Shown: in pieces, positions 27,116-36,909 of the stretch
Position numbering within the stretch: the stretch's first letter is position 1
Layout of the letters: every line of letters begins with the position of its first letter
Source: Scleromatobacter humisilvae
GTDB taxonomy: Bacteria > Pseudomonadota > Gammaproteobacteria > Burkholderiales > Burkholderiaceae_C
Length of the DNA: 64,000 nucleotides
Direction: 5' to 3'
NCBI RefSeq assembly: GCF_023231945.1
Contig: NZ_JAJLJH010000008.1
Location: 62,001-126,000 of the forward strand
Position numbers and translations under genes: made by a program
Notes under the pieces: model-generated
What the model saw: only the letters and a program-made list of their open reading frames with translations
Databases searched by the model: none
What the model was told of the DNA's origin: nothing

Positions 27116-27360
27116 CGTGCGGATTCGCGAGGCCCGGAATGCAGCGGTGTTTGCAGGAATCACGTTCAGGATGACAGTTTGATGAACCTCCAAGTCTACT
27201 GAACGGATGAGCAGGAATGCATTCGGAAGTGCCCCGCTTTTTGCGTCCAAATGCTCGATTGGGTCACTGCCGCCACGAGGGTGGACGAGCCCGCAACATC
27301 CGTTCACGCATGTGTCGGTTCGGTGATCGAGCCGCGGTCCCTATAATGCTCGTTCACAGC
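27116..27360. promoter_or_regulatory. divergent control region with repeated GTTCA half-sites and TATAAT box
   Basis: A perfect TATAAT lies at 27342-27347, 13 bases before the regulator's ATG, with a poor -35. The region and the start codon carry six GTTCA/TGAAC half-sites: 27164, 27183, 27200, 27302, 27352 and 27362. The last two form GTTCA-CAGCA-TGAAC across the start codon, and CGTTCAC(A)GCATG occurs twice 50 bases apart. This pattern fits an operator array for the MarR-type protein encoded next door (inference). Confidence 0.5.
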
Positions 27361-27759
27361 ATGAACAGACTCACCCACCTTCAAGCCGGCGCCTCCGACG
27401 AACTGGAGCTGGCCGCCATGCGCCAGGTGTCGGCCGAGCCGGTCGGCTCGCAGCGCGAGCTGGCGGCGCGTCTGGGCATCAGCGTGGGCAAGACCAATTT
27501 CCTGCTGCAGGCGCTGCTGCGCAAAGGGCTCGTGAAGGTCGAGAACTTTCGCCGCAGCGATCACAAGATCGGCTATCTCTATCTGCTGACGCCGTCGGGA
27601 ATCGCGGAGAAGGCGCGGCTCACCCGAGCGTTCATCGCGCGCAAGGAAGCCGACTACGCCCACCTGCACCAGCAGATCGCCGCGCTGAAGGCCGAACTGG
27701 CGCGTGGGCCTGCGTCCACCGGCGACAGTGCCGACGCCGTGCCTCCGCACGCGCCCTGA
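27361..27759 (+). CDS. MarR-family EPS-associated transcriptional regulator
   Basis: A 132-residue winged-helix DNA-binding protein. The helix-turn-helix is near residues 28-60 (SQRELAARLGISVGKTNFLLQALL), the wing follows (GYLYLLTPSGIAEKARL), and a C-terminal coiled-coil region runs to about 115. Proteins of this kind regularly head exopolysaccharide operons in betaproteobacteria. ATG 27361 is preferred; an ATG at 27346 overlaps the TATAAT box itself. Autoregulation through the inverted repeat over its start is plausible. Confidence 0.85.
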   Translation: MNRLTHLQAGASDELELAAMRQVSAEPVGSQRELAARLGISVGKTNFLLQALLRKGLVKVENFRRSDHKIGYLYLLTPSGIAEKARLTRAFIARKEADYAHLHQQIAALKAELARGPASTGDSADAVPPHAP

Positions 27760-27815
27760 TCCGTCCGCCCCGGCCGCGACCGGCCGCACCCGACTTTCCA
27801 CCGATTGCATCGCCC

Positions 27816-28721
27816 ATGTCACCTCCCGCACCCATGACCGATCGAGACGTCGCCGCGACGATAGACCCGCAGGCCGTCATCGATCCCCACGCCGTGATCG
27901 AGAACGGCTGCGTCGTGGGCGCCCGCTGCATCGTGCGCAGCGGCGCCCACCTGGGTGCCGGCGCCTGGCTGGACTCGGACGTCGTGGTCGGCCCCAACGC
28001 GACGCTGGAGGCCGCCGGCACCGACTTCGACACGTCGCGCGTGCGCGTGCACTCCGGCGTGCGCATCGGCGCCAACGCGACGATCTGCGCCGGCGCGACG
28101 CTGGCCGACCGCTGCGAGATCCGGCCCGGCGCGGTGGTGACGCGCTCGGTGCCGTCCTGCGCCATCGTCGAGGGCAACCCGGCCACGATCATCGGCTACG
28201 TCGATACCGAGTTCGACAACCTGCCCCGCTCGACGACGGCGGGGCGGCGCGCGGCCTCCGTGGAACAGACGCCGGTCAAGGGCGTCACCGTGCATCGGTT
28301 TCCCATCCATCCCGACCTGCGCGGCAACCTCACCGTCGGCGAGTTCGACCGCCAGGTGCCGTTCACGCCGCTGCGCTTCTTCATGGTGTTCGGCGTGCCC
28401 AGCCGCGAGATCCGCGGCGAGCATGCGCACCTGGCATGCCATCAGTTCCTGATCTGCGTCGAGGGCAGCTGCGCGCTCGTCGCCGACGACGGCAACAAGC
28501 GCTTCGAAGTGCTCCTGGACGATCCGAGCCTGGGCGTGTACCTGCCGCCGATGACCTGGGGCATCCAGTACAAGTACAGCGCCGACGCCAAGCTGCTCGT
28601 CTTCGCGTCGCATCACTACGACAGCGCCGACTACATCCGCGACTACCGGCAATACCTCCAGCTCGTCGCCCGCCGCGACGGCGCGGGCACGACATCCACC
28701 ACGGCGCAGGAGCTGCCATGA
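27816..28721 (+). CDS. bifunctional acyltransferase / 3,4-ketoisomerase (WxcM/FdtD-like)
   Basis: Two domains are fused in 301 residues. Residues about 15-125 form a left-handed beta-helix acyltransferase (VIENGCVVGARCIV, IEGNPA-type end). Residues about 145-290 form a WxcM/FdtA-like cupin with RFFMVFGVP, GEHAHLACHQF and PPMTWGIQYKYS. The cupin part would convert dTDP-4-keto-6-deoxyglucose to the 3-keto sugar needed for Fuc3N or Qui3N. The start used is ATG 27816; ATG 27834 is possible. It overlaps the next gene by ATGA. Confidence 0.86.
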   Translation: MSPPAPMTDRDVAATIDPQAVIDPHAVIENGCVVGARCIVRSGAHLGAGAWLDSDVVVGPNATLEAAGTDFDTSRVRVHSGVRIGANATICAGATLADRCEIRPGAVVTRSVPSCAIVEGNPATIIGYVDTEFDNLPRSTTAGRRAASVEQTPVKGVTVHRFPIHPDLRGNLTVGEFDRQVPFTPLRFFMVFGVPSREIRGEHAHLACHQFLICVEGSCALVADDGNKRFEVLLDDPSLGVYLPPMTWGIQYKYSADAKLLVFASHHYDSADYIRDYRQYLQLVARRDGAGTTSTTAQELP

Positions 28722-29494
28722 TCCACCCGACCGCCCTCATCTCGCCCAAGGCCCGACTCGGCCGGGAAGTCAGCGTGGGGCCGTTCACGGTCATCCACGA
28801 CAACGTGGAGCTCGGCGACCGTTGCTCGATCGGCTCGCACTGCGAGATCGGCCACCCCGCGCCGCGCGCGGAGGGTCGCCCGCTGGTGATCGGCAACGAC
28901 AGCCTGATCCGCTCGCACAGCGTCTTCTACGAAGGCTCGACCTTCGGCCCCGGCCTGACCACGGGGCATCGCGTCACGGTGCGCGAAGGCACGCAGGCCG
29001 GCATCAACTTCCAGATCGGCACGCTGTGCGACATCCAGGGCACCTGCACGGTCGGCGACTACACGCGCTTCCACAGCAACGTCCACATCGGGCAGCACTC
29101 GACCATCGGCAACTACGTGTGGATCTTTCCGTACGTCGTCCTGACCAATGACCCGCATCCGCCGAGCTCCGTCATGCGGGGCGTCACGCTGGAGGACTTC
29201 GTCGCGGTCGCCACGATGTCGATCGTGCTGCCGGGCGTCACCGTCCGCCGCGGCGCGCTCGTCGGCGCGCACAGCTCGGTGAGCCGCGACGTCGACGCCG
29301 ACACCGTCGTCGCCGGCGCGCCCGCCAAGTTCGTCTGCCCGACGGAGCAGATCAAGCTGCGCGACGGCTCGGGCCGTCCCGCATATCCATGGCGCCGCCA
29401 CTTCACGCGTGGCTATCCCGACGACGTGGTCGCCCGATGGCTGGCCGAGTTCGGCGAGGGCCGGCAGGCGGCAAGCAACCCGGAGCACGATTGA
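28718..29494 (+). CDS. FdtC/QdtC-like sugar N-acetyltransferase
   Basis: A hexapeptide left-handed beta-helix enzyme of 258 residues, beginning [15 protein letters not shown] and carrying [22 protein letters not shown] and [18 protein letters not shown]. Its place directly before the 3-aminotransferase and after the ketoisomerase fits N-acetylation of dTDP-3-amino-3,6-dideoxyhexose. The acyltransferase half of the preceding fusion could do the same step, so one of the two may act on another sugar. Confidence 0.8.
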   Translation: MIHPTALISPKARLGREVSVGPFTVIHDNVELGDRCSIGSHCEIGHPAPRAEGRPLVIGNDSLIRSHSVFYEGSTFGPGLTTGHRVTVREGTQAGINFQIGTLCDIQGTCTVGDYTRFHSNVHIGQHSTIGNYVWIFPYVVLTNDPHPPSSVMRGVTLEDFVAVATMSIVLPGVTVRRGALVGAHSSVSRDVDADTVVAGAPAKFVCPTEQIKLRDGSGRPAYPWRRHFTRGYPDDVVARWLAEFGEGRQAASNPEHD

Positions 29495-30606
29495 TGATCC
29501 CGTTCCTTGACCTCAAGGCCGTCAACCAGGCGCATCGCGCCGACCTCGTGGCCGCCTTCGAGCGCGTCCTCGACTCCGGCTGGTACATCATGGGCAACGA
29601 GCTCACGCGCTTCGAAGCCGAGTACGCCGACTACTGCGGCGCGCGCGAATGCGTCGGCGTCGCCAACGGGCTCGACGCGCTGACGCTGTCGCTGCGTGCG
29701 CTCGGCGTCGGGCCGGGCGACGAGGTGATCGTGCCGTCGAACACGTACATCGCCACGTGGCTGGCCGTCAGCCACGTCGGCGCGACGCCGGTTCCGGTCG
29801 AGCCGGACGACCGCACCGCCAACGTCGACCCCGCCCGCCTGGAAGCGGCGCTGACGCCGCGCACGCGCGTCATCATGCCGGTGCACCTCTACGGCCAGCC
29901 GGTCGAACTCGCCCCGCTGCTGGCGTTCGCGCGCAAGCACGGCCTGAAGGTGGTGGAGGACGGCGCGCAGGCGCACGGTGCCCGCTACAAGGGCGAGCGC
30001 CTGGGCGCGCACGGCGACATCGTCACGTGGAGCTTCTATCCCGGCAAGAACCTCGGCGCGCTCGGCGACGGCGGCGCGATCACCACCAACGACGCGGCGC
30101 TTGCCGCATCGATCCGCGAGCTGCGCAACTACGGCTCCAAGGCGAAGTACCACAACGACGTGATCGGCTACAACTCGCGTCTCGACGAGCTGCAGGCCGC
30201 GCTGCTGCGCGCGAAGCTGCCGGCCCTCGATGCCGAGAACCGCCAGCGCTCGCTGATCGCCGAACGCTATCTGCAGGCGCTGGCGGGCACGAGCCTTCAG
30301 CTGCCCGAGGTCCATCCCGATTGCGAATCGGCGTGGCACCTGTTCGTCGTGCGCCACCCGCAGCGCGACGCGCTTGCGCGCCTGCTGGCCGAGCGCGGCA
30401 TCGGCACGGTCATCCACTATCCGATTGCGCCGCACCTGCAGCCCGCCTATGCCCCGCTGGGCATCGCCGCGGGCACGCTGCCGATCTCCGAGCGGCTGCA
30501 TCGCGAGGTGATCAGCCTGCCGATCTCGCCCGTCATGAGCCTGCAGCAGGCCGACGAGGTCGCCGCCGGAGTCCGCGCCGCGCTCGAATCGTTGGCCGGC
30601 GCATGA
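29494..30606 (+). CDS. fdtB: dTDP-3-amino-3,6-dideoxyhexose transaminase (FdtB/QdtB-like)
   Basis: A DegT-family PLP aminotransferase of 370 residues. The PLP lysine lies in [15 protein letters not shown] and the N-terminus reads [13 protein letters not shown]. The [25 protein letters not shown] stretch is typical of FdtB/QdtB/TylB-type sugar 3-aminotransferases. Together with the two preceding genes it completes the route to dTDP-Fuc3NAc or dTDP-Qui3NAc from dTDP-4-keto-6-deoxyglucose. The rmlA/rmlB genes for that precursor are not in this window. Start overlaps the previous stop by one base. Confidence 0.87.
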   Translation: MIPFLDLKAVNQAHRADLVAAFERVLDSGWYIMGNELTRFEAEYADYCGARECVGVANGLDALTLSLRALGVGPGDEVIVPSNTYIATWLAVSHVGATPVPVEPDDRTANVDPARLEAALTPRTRVIMPVHLYGQPVELAPLLAFARKHGLKVVEDGAQAHGARYKGERLGAHGDIVTWSFYPGKNLGALGDGGAITTNDAALAASIRELRNYGSKAKYHNDVIGYNSRLDELQAALLRAKLPALDAENRQRSLIAERYLQALAGTSLQLPEVHPDCESAWHLFVVRHPQRDALARLLAERGIGTVIHYPIAPHLQPAYAPLGIAAGTLPISERLHREVISLPISPVMSLQQADEVAAGVRAALESLAGA

Positions 30607-31904
30607 CGCTCGTCGGCACGACGCTGCTGAACGGCATCGCCGTCCTCGCGCGCCTGTTCACCGGACTCGCCCTCAACAAGGTGCTCGCGGTCATGGTCGG
30701 CCCCACCGGCTATGGCGTCATCGGCCAGTTCCAGAGCTTCGCCGGCATGATCGTCGCGCTCGCCAGCGCGCCAGTGACCAACGGCGTCGTGAAGTACACG
30801 GCGGAGTTCGGCGGCCAGCCGGAACGCCGGGCGGCCGTGTGGCGCACGGCCGCCACGCTGGGCCTGATGCTGTCGCTGGGCCTGGCCGTCCTGATGGTGT
30901 GCTTCCAGCGCCCGCTCGCCGCCTGGTCGATCGCGGATGCGGATCGCTCCTATCTCGTCGTGATCCTGGCCTGCGCGCTGGCCTTCATGGTGCTCAATGC
31001 GCTGCTGCTGGCGATCCTCAACGGGTTGAAGCAGGTGCGCGCGCTGGTCGTGGCCAACATCGCCGGCAGCGTGATCAGCGCGCTCACGGCGATCGGCCTG
31101 GTTACCTGGCAGGGATTGAACGGCGCGTTGGCCGCGCTGGCAGTCAGCCAGTCAGTGGCCTTCGTGGTGACGCTGTTCATCTTCCGCCGCCAGGTCGGTG
31201 CCTCGCTGCGCAGCATGGTCGGGCGGCTGGATCCGCAACTGGCCCGCGGCCTGGGCCGCTTCGCCATCATGGGGCTGACCAGCGCCATCGTCGTGCCCAT
31301 CGCGCAGATGGTGATGCGCGATCACCTGGCGCGCACCCTCGGCTGGTCCACCGCCGGACTGTGGCAGGCCTTGTGGAAGATCAGCGAGACGCACCTGCTG
31401 CTGCTGACGTCGACGCTGTCGGTCTACTTCCTGCCGCGCTTCGCCGAGATCCAGGACGCCGGCGAGCTGCGCCGCGAGCTGAAGCGCGGACTGGCCTTCG
31501 TCATCCCGCTGGTGCTGTGCACGTCGGGCCTGCTGTTCTTCGGGCGCAACCAGATCGTCAGGCTGATGCTCAGCGACCGCTTCCTGCCGATGCTGGACGC
31601 GTTCGGCCCGCAGCTGCTGGGAGACATCCTCAAGGTCGTCAGCCTGGTGCCGGCCTACACGATGCTGAGCCACGGACAGACGCGCGTCTACGTGGTCACC
31701 GAGATCCTGTTCTCCGCGGTGCTGGCCGGGCTGACGGTGTGGTTCTCGCAGACGATGGGCCTGCGCGGCGCCGCGCTCGGCTACGCGGCCACCTACGCGC
31801 TCTACGGCATCACCATGTGGTTCGTGCTGCGACGGCTGCTGGCGCGGCTGGGCAGCAAGCCCGCCCCCGACCTCGCGATCGCCGCCGAGGCCGCCCCATC
31901 ATGA
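30603..31904 (+). CDS. WzxE-like O-antigen translocase (second flippase)
   Basis: This 433-residue MOP-superfamily transporter has about 12 membrane helices. Its motif pattern [17 protein letters not shown] and [11 protein letters not shown] matches the WzxE group that also moves dideoxy-aminosugar units such as ECA lipid III. It overlaps the aminotransferase by ATGA, which suggests its cargo contains the 3-acetamido sugar made by the three genes upstream. Confidence 0.88.
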   Translation: MTLVGTTLLNGIAVLARLFTGLALNKVLAVMVGPTGYGVIGQFQSFAGMIVALASAPVTNGVVKYTAEFGGQPERRAAVWRTAATLGLMLSLGLAVLMVCFQRPLAAWSIADADRSYLVVILACALAFMVLNALLLAILNGLKQVRALVVANIAGSVISALTAIGLVTWQGLNGALAALAVSQSVAFVVTLFIFRRQVGASLRSMVGRLDPQLARGLGRFAIMGLTSAIVVPIAQMVMRDHLARTLGWSTAGLWQALWKISETHLLLLTSTLSVYFLPRFAEIQDAGELRRELKRGLAFVIPLVLCTSGLLFFGRNQIVRLMLSDRFLPMLDAFGPQLLGDILKVVSLVPAYTMLSHGQTRVYVVTEILFSAVLAGLTVWFSQTMGLRGAALGYAATYALYGITMWFVLRRLLARLGSKPAPDLAIAAEAAPS

Positions 31905-33007
31905 GAATCCTGATCCCGATCACGAACTTCGGCCACGGCGGCGGCGCCCGCGTGCTGTCGCGCCTGGCCAGCGCCTGGACGGCCGCGGGGCATCCGACCG
32001 ACTTCCTGGTCGACGCGCGGTCGCCGCTGCCCTATTTCCCGACCGACGCCGGCATCCGCCGGTTCGACAGCAACGGCCTGGTCGATGGGCCGCCCCCCGA
32101 AGGCGCCGCGTTCGCGTCCTCGGGCAACGCGCTGTCCATCTATCGCGGGATGCATCGCGGCCTGAACGCCATCGGCGGTTCGTACGACGTCATCCTCGCC
32201 AATCATTCGCTGACCGCCTGGCCCGTGCGCTTCGCGAGCACCGGCGCCGCGCGCAAGTTCTACTACGTCCAGGCCTATGAGCCGGAGATGTTCCAGCTGG
32301 ACCCGGGCTGGAAGTCGGCCGTGCTGCGCCATTTCTCCGAGTGGAGCTACCGCCTCGCGCTGACCCAGATCGCCAACTCGCCGATCTACGTCGACCACGC
32401 GTCGATCCGCGCTCGCACGTGGATTCCGCCGGGCCTCGATGTCTCGGTGTTCCATCGCCGGTCGACGATGCCCTCGTTCCGGCAGGACGACTCGCCCGTC
32501 GTGATCGGCACCATCGGCCGCAGCGAGGCCACCAAGGGCACGATCCACGTCATCGAGGCCTTCGAGCGCCTGCATGCGATGAACCCGCGCTTCAGGCTGC
32601 GCGTCGCGTTCGGCAACCTGCCCGAGGGTTGGTCGCATCCCGGCCTCGAGGTCGTCGTGCCGCGCGGCGACGACCAGCTCGCCGCGTACTACCGCTCCGT
32701 CGACATCCTCGCCGCGCCAGGCACCGTGCAGCTCGGCGCCTGCCACTATCCGGTGCTCGAGGCGATGGCGTCGGGTACGCCGGTCGTCACGACGGGCTAC
32801 CTGCCGGCCTCGCCCGAGAACAGCTGGCTGGTGCCGGTGCGTGACAGCGAGGCCGTCGCCAAGGCCATCCTGGACGTGGTCGCCACGCCCGAAGCGGTGT
32901 TGGCCAGGCGCCTCGATCTCGCGCACGCGGCCGTCCAGCGCTTCTCGTGGGAGCAGGTCTCGCAGGATTTCCTGCAGCAGTTCGCCGCCGCGCCGGCGCC
33001 GCGCTGA
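31901..33007 (+). CDS. glycosyltransferase family 4
   Basis: A GT-B enzyme of 368 residues: an N-terminal glycine-rich acceptor loop (ITNFGHGGGARVLSRLA), the donor domain from IGTIGRSEATKGTIHVIEAF near residue 200 and the YPVLEAMASGTPVVTT motif near 290, where the family's E-x7-E region lies. Overlap with the flippase by ATGA places it in the same repeat-unit pathway. Its specificity is unknown. Confidence 0.85.
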   Translation: MRILIPITNFGHGGGARVLSRLASAWTAAGHPTDFLVDARSPLPYFPTDAGIRRFDSNGLVDGPPPEGAAFASSGNALSIYRGMHRGLNAIGGSYDVILANHSLTAWPVRFASTGAARKFYYVQAYEPEMFQLDPGWKSAVLRHFSEWSYRLALTQIANSPIYVDHASIRARTWIPPGLDVSVFHRRSTMPSFRQDDSPVVIGTIGRSEATKGTIHVIEAFERLHAMNPRFRLRVAFGNLPEGWSHPGLEVVVPRGDDQLAAYYRSVDILAAPGTVQLGACHYPVLEAMASGTPVVTTGYLPASPENSWLVPVRDSEAVAKAILDVVATPEAVLARRLDLAHAAVQRFSWEQVSQDFLQQFAAAPAPR

Positions 33008-33031
33008 AGCGCATCCGATTCCGCGCCCGCC

Positions 33032-34045
33032 ATGATCCTGCTCCTGCTCGTCGCCGTCTCGCTCGCCGCGACGCTGCTCGCGCGGCTGGCGCCGCGCTGG
33101 GACGGCGCGCTGGCATGGCTGGTCGGCGCCGTGCTCGCGGCTTGCGCGGGCCTGTTCACGCAGGGATTCGACCACGAGGAATACGTCGCCACCATCGAGA
33201 CGACGCGGCAGTTGTCCGACGAGCCGCTGGCGCTGCAGCTGTTCTCGGCGAAGGACCCGGTCTTCCTGTTCATCATCGACCTGGCGGGGCTCGTGACGGA
33301 CAACGTGCAGCTGGTCTTCGCGATCGTGGCCGCGCTGGCGGTCTCGACGAAGGTGCTCGCGACGGCGGCGCTGCCGAAGAAGCGCACGGCGTTCATGGCG
33401 CTCTATGCCGTCTTCGTCGCGCCGGGACTCGAGTTCGCGGCCATCCGCGCGGGCCTCGCGATCGGACTGATCATGCTGGGCTACCTGGCGGTCCGGCGCG
33501 TGCGATGGCGCGCGCTGTGGATCTCGCTGGGCCTGGCCAGCCACATGTCGGTGCTGTTCGTGGTCGCGGGCCGCATCTGGCCGCGCTGGTGGCGCGCCAT
33601 CCTCATCGGCCTGGTCGTCCTCGTGCCCATCGCGTTGCCGGCATTGCTGTCCTTCGTCGAGGAAGACGCGCGCTACATCCAGTACCTGGACAACCGCGGC
33701 ACGCCGCTCGCGTTCATCATGCCGGGCGCGACGCTGCTGTCGCTGCTGCTGCTGTCCAGGAGCCTGCGGGGACGCCTGCCGGCGCACCATGCGGTGCTGT
33801 CGAAGGACAGCCTGACCGCGTCGTATTTCGTCGTGGCGATGTCCCTCATCCTGACCTTGCCCGTCGTTACCGCGGCCACGCGCGTGATGGAGCTGGCCTG
33901 GGTCTTCATGCTGCTGCAGTTCCTCGCGCGCGACCGCATGATGCACCGGCGGGTGCTGGCGTTCCAGGCCGCATCGTGGTGCATGATGATCGGCGTCCTG
34001 TCGCTGTCGAACATCCTGCGCGGGCTTTGGGCGGTATTGCTGTGA
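33032..34045 (+). CDS. EpsG-like Wzy polysaccharide polymerase
   Basis: A 337-residue integral membrane protein with about 10 hydrophobic helices. The early extracellular stretch FTQGFDHEEYVATIE and SAKDPVFLFIIDLAG resemble the EpsG family (FDxxxY and (D/E)PxF motifs), and FVAPGLEFAAIRAGLAIGLIMLG follows the EpsG core helix with Arg. It should polymerise flipped repeat units in the periplasm. It is the only clear polymerase in the window. Confidence 0.78.
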   Translation: MILLLLVAVSLAATLLARLAPRWDGALAWLVGAVLAACAGLFTQGFDHEEYVATIETTRQLSDEPLALQLFSAKDPVFLFIIDLAGLVTDNVQLVFAIVAALAVSTKVLATAALPKKRTAFMALYAVFVAPGLEFAAIRAGLAIGLIMLGYLAVRRVRWRALWISLGLASHMSVLFVVAGRIWPRWWRAILIGLVVLVPIALPALLSFVEEDARYIQYLDNRGTPLAFIMPGATLLSLLLLSRSLRGRLPAHHAVLSKDSLTASYFVVAMSLILTLPVVTAATRVMELAWVFMLLQFLARDRMMHRRVLAFQAASWCMMIGVLSLSNILRGLWAVLL

Positions 34046-35772
34046 CCGCTTCCATCGACCGAGACGTTCCGATGGCCCGCCCCGCGCAAGCAACCTGGAC
34101 CGCCGCCATGCCAAACCGCTCCCGGACGCGTTCCCGGCGCAACATCCTCGGCCTCGCCGCCGCCGCATGGGCGTTACCGAACCTGGCCGCGATGGCGGCT
34201 GATGAAGGCGCCGCGGACGCCGGCCATGTCTCTGCGCTGGCCTACGGTGCCGATCCCCAGGGCCTGCAGGACAGCACGAAGGCGCTGAACGCCGCCCTGG
34301 CCGACACGATGCTGAACGGCAGGCCGTCCAACGCAGGCCGGGTGCTGCGGATCCCCAAGGGCGTCTACGTCGTCTCGGGCACGCTGAAGATCGGAAGCGG
34401 CCATCGTCTCGTCTTCGAGCCGGGGGTGCGCATCGACGCGACCCGCCTGCCGTCGGAGGAGACCAGCCTGTTCGTGGCGGCGGGCCAGTCGGACATCGAG
34501 CTGGCGGGCAACGGCGCCGAACTGATCGGCAGCGCCGCGCACGCGCGCCATGGCGTCGAGGGCAGCCAGACCGGGATCCTGATCTACGGCAGCAGCAACG
34601 TGGTGGTGCGCGACTTCCGGCTTCGCGGCTTCGCGACGGACGGCTTGTGCGTCGGCGGCGAGTCGTCAGGCAACCGTCCGTCGCGCAACGTGCGCATCGA
34701 GAACTGCGAAGTCCGCGAATGCCGCCGCAATGCGTTGTCCATCGTCGGTTGCGACGGCTGCGTCGTCGTCGGCGGCCTGTTCGCCGCCAGCGCCGGTGCG
34801 CCCCATGGGCCGTGGGCGGGCATCGACGTCGAGCCGAACGAGAACCAGCAGGCGATCGGCGTCAAGCTCGTGAACGTGCGCACGCAGGACAACGCGGGGC
34901 CGGGACTGCTGTTCGTGCCGGGCGCGTCCTCGGTGCGCAAGGACGCGCGCTTCGACGTGGAAGTGGTCGGCGGCGAAAGCCACGGCGACGGCTCGCTGGA
35001 CGACTACCCGGCCGTCCGCTTCGCATGCGGCGGCCTCATGGCCAATCCCGTCGCGGGTCAGGTCGCGCTGCGCAAGTTCCAGGTCGTCTCGCCGAAGTCG
35101 AGCGGCGTGGGGTTCACCAACTGGGACGCGGACAAGGCGCCGCTGGCCCTGCTCGAGGACGTGTCGGTGCTCGACCCCGACGGCACCGGGAACGCCCGCT
35201 CGAACGCGGCGCGCACCGGCTTCGTCATCTACTGCGACCATCGCCAGGCCGTGCAGGCGCTCGGCAACATCCGCCTGGTCCGATGCCGGGCCGAGGACCG
35301 CCGCAAGGACGCGCGCATGGTTCGCGGCGGCATCCTGGCGGTGGATCCCGGCAAGTCGGTGCGCAAGGTCGCGGTTGTCGACTTCTCTGTGAAGAATGCG
35401 CTTTCGACACTGAAATACGACTTCAGCACGCTCGCGAGCGAGGTGCCGGGAGGCCTCGCCGATGCGAGCGTCGAGTACACGAAGCAGGCCGCCGTCGACA
35501 TGGACACGGACGCGTCGCTGCACGAGATGGGCGGCCGCAGCCTCCGGGCCACGCGCTCCGGCCTGCACTTCCTGTTGCCGCAGGCCGCCAACTGCCGGGG
35601 CTTGGCCATGATCGTGTCCGCGGCCGACGCCGTCCAGGGCACGACCATCGCGACCGAGGGCGGCGACCACATCCGTCCCGCGAGAGGCGCGGAGGGCAGG
35701 CAACTGATCCTCGCGCCGGGCCGGCTCGTCACGCTGAAGTCGGACGGCGGCTCGGCGTGGGTGGAGCAATAG
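34042..35772 (+). CDS. Tat-exported right-handed beta-helix protein (pectate-lyase-like)
   Basis: From the GTG at 34042 the protein has 576 residues; ATGs at 34072 and 34108 are alternatives. A twin-arginine signal (SRRNILGLAAAAW) ends near AMA-ADE. The mature part begins VSALAYGADPQGLQDSTKALNAAL, the usual opening of pectate-lyase-like beta-helix proteins, and goes on with repeated short beta strands (NVVVRDFRLRGF, NVRIENCEVRECRRNALSI). Such proteins are polysaccharide lyases, hydrolases or epimerases. The catalytic residues cannot be assigned by eye. It overlaps wzy by GTGA. Confidence 0.75.
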   Translation: MTASIDRDVPMARPAQATWTAAMPNRSRTRSRRNILGLAAAAWALPNLAAMAADEGAADAGHVSALAYGADPQGLQDSTKALNAALADTMLNGRPSNAGRVLRIPKGVYVVSGTLKIGSGHRLVFEPGVRIDATRLPSEETSLFVAAGQSDIELAGNGAELIGSAAHARHGVEGSQTGILIYGSSNVVVRDFRLRGFATDGLCVGGESSGNRPSRNVRIENCEVRECRRNALSIVGCDGCVVVGGLFAASAGAPHGPWAGIDVEPNENQQAIGVKLVNVRTQDNAGPGLLFVPGASSVRKDARFDVEVVGGESHGDGSLDDYPAVRFACGGLMANPVAGQVALRKFQVVSPKSSGVGFTNWDADKAPLALLEDVSVLDPDGTGNARSNAARTGFVIYCDHRQAVQALGNIRLVRCRAEDRRKDARMVRGGILAVDPGKSVRKVAVVDFSVKNALSTLKYDFSTLASEVPGGLADASVEYTKQAAVDMDTDASLHEMGGRSLRATRSGLHFLLPQAANCRGLAMIVSAADAVQGTTIATEGGDHIRPARGAEGRQLILAPGRLVTLKSDGGSAWVEQ

Positions 35773-35851
35773 CGCCGCCGCAACGACCTCTCGCAACGCC
35801 TCACGCACGTCCGATCGGGCCGTCGGCCCCGGCTTCCAGCATCGCCTCCGC

Positions 35852-35857
35852 TAAAAT
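35852..35857 (+). promoter_or_regulatory. possible internal -10 element
   Basis: TAAAAT lies 24 bases before the ATG at 35882 in a 109-base gap, the largest within this plus-strand block. It may start a secondary transcript. No -35 is recognisable. Confidence 0.3.
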
Positions 35858-35881
35858 TCGACCTCGCTCATTGATGCCCAC

Positions 35882-36898
35882 ATGAAGATTGCTGCGCTGA
35901 CCCAGGGACAGAGCATTCCCTCGGCACGATTCCGCATCCGCCAATTGATCGCGCCCCTGCAGGCAGCCGGCATCCAGATCGACGAACTGGTCGGACGGCC
36001 GGGCGCGTATCCGCCGCCGGGCACGGCGGCCCGACTGGGTTGGGCCGCGGCCGCCCTGGGCGACGCCGCGCGCCGCGCGTGGCGCTCGCGGCGCTACGAC
36101 GCCTCCATCGTGCAGCGCGAACTGATCTCGACCCTGCCCAGCCTCGAATCCTGGGCCGGCCGGCCCATGGTGGCCGACATCGACGACGCGATCTGGCTGA
36201 ACCGCGGCGGCCACGCCGCCGACAGTCTCGCCAAGGCCGCCGACCACATCGTGGTGGGCAACGACTACCTGGCCGAGCACTTCGCGCGCTACGGCAAGCC
36301 GGTGTCCGTCATCGCCACCGCGGTCGACGTGCAGCGCTTCCGTCCCGTCCCGCGGGACCCGGCCGCGCCGCGCGTGATCGGCTGGTCCGGCACCTGGGGC
36401 GGCTATCTGTACTTCGAGCCCTTGCAGGATGCGCTGGCCGCGCTGCTGCGCCGCCACCCGGACTGGCGGCTGCGTTTCGTCTCCGATCGCCCGGCCACGC
36501 TGGACCGCCTGCCGCCAGGGCAGGTCGAATACCGCTCGTGGAGTCCCGACACCGAAGCCGCGCTGACGGCCGACATGGACATCGGCCTCATGCCGCTGGA
36601 CGACAGCCTGTGGTCGCTGGGCAAGTGCAGCTACAAGATGCTGCTCTACATGGCTTGCGGCGTGCCCGTCGTGGCGACGGATCTCGGGATGAACCGGGAC
36701 GTCCTCGCGATGCGCGAAGTGGGCCTGGGCGTGCGCACGCAGCAGGACTGGGTCGACGCGCTCGAGCGGCTGATCGGCGACGATGCGCTGCGCCAGCGCA
36801 TGGGCCGGCAGGGCCGCGAGCTCGTCGTCGAGCGCTTCAGCCTGGAGACGATCGCCCACCAGTGGCGCCAGGTTCTGGCGACGCTGCCAACGCCCTGA
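35882..36898 (+). CDS. glycosyltransferase family 4
   Basis: This 338-residue GT-B enzyme starts MKIAALTQGQSIPSARFRIRQL. The donor half has VIGWSGTWGGYLYFEPL near residue 160 and YKMLLYMACGVPVVATDLGMNRDV near 250, the family's nucleotide-sugar binding region. The N-terminal part is shorter than usual. The gene follows the beta-helix gene after 109 bases and may begin a new transcription unit. Confidence 0.83.
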   Translation: MKIAALTQGQSIPSARFRIRQLIAPLQAAGIQIDELVGRPGAYPPPGTAARLGWAAAALGDAARRAWRSRRYDASIVQRELISTLPSLESWAGRPMVADIDDAIWLNRGGHAADSLAKAADHIVVGNDYLAEHFARYGKPVSVIATAVDVQRFRPVPRDPAAPRVIGWSGTWGGYLYFEPLQDALAALLRRHPDWRLRFVSDRPATLDRLPPGQVEYRSWSPDTEAALTADMDIGLMPLDDSLWSLGKCSYKMLLYMACGVPVVATDLGMNRDVLAMREVGLGVRTQQDWVDALERLIGDDALRQRMGRQGRELVVERFSLETIAHQWRQVLATLPTP

Positions 36899-36909
36899 TC
36901 CGGATACCC

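Noticed and set aside
30839-33007. Apparent 722-codon fusion reading into the GT4 gene at 31901
   Set aside because: The part before 31901 is an off-frame reading of the flippase gene. The ATGA junction marks the real start.
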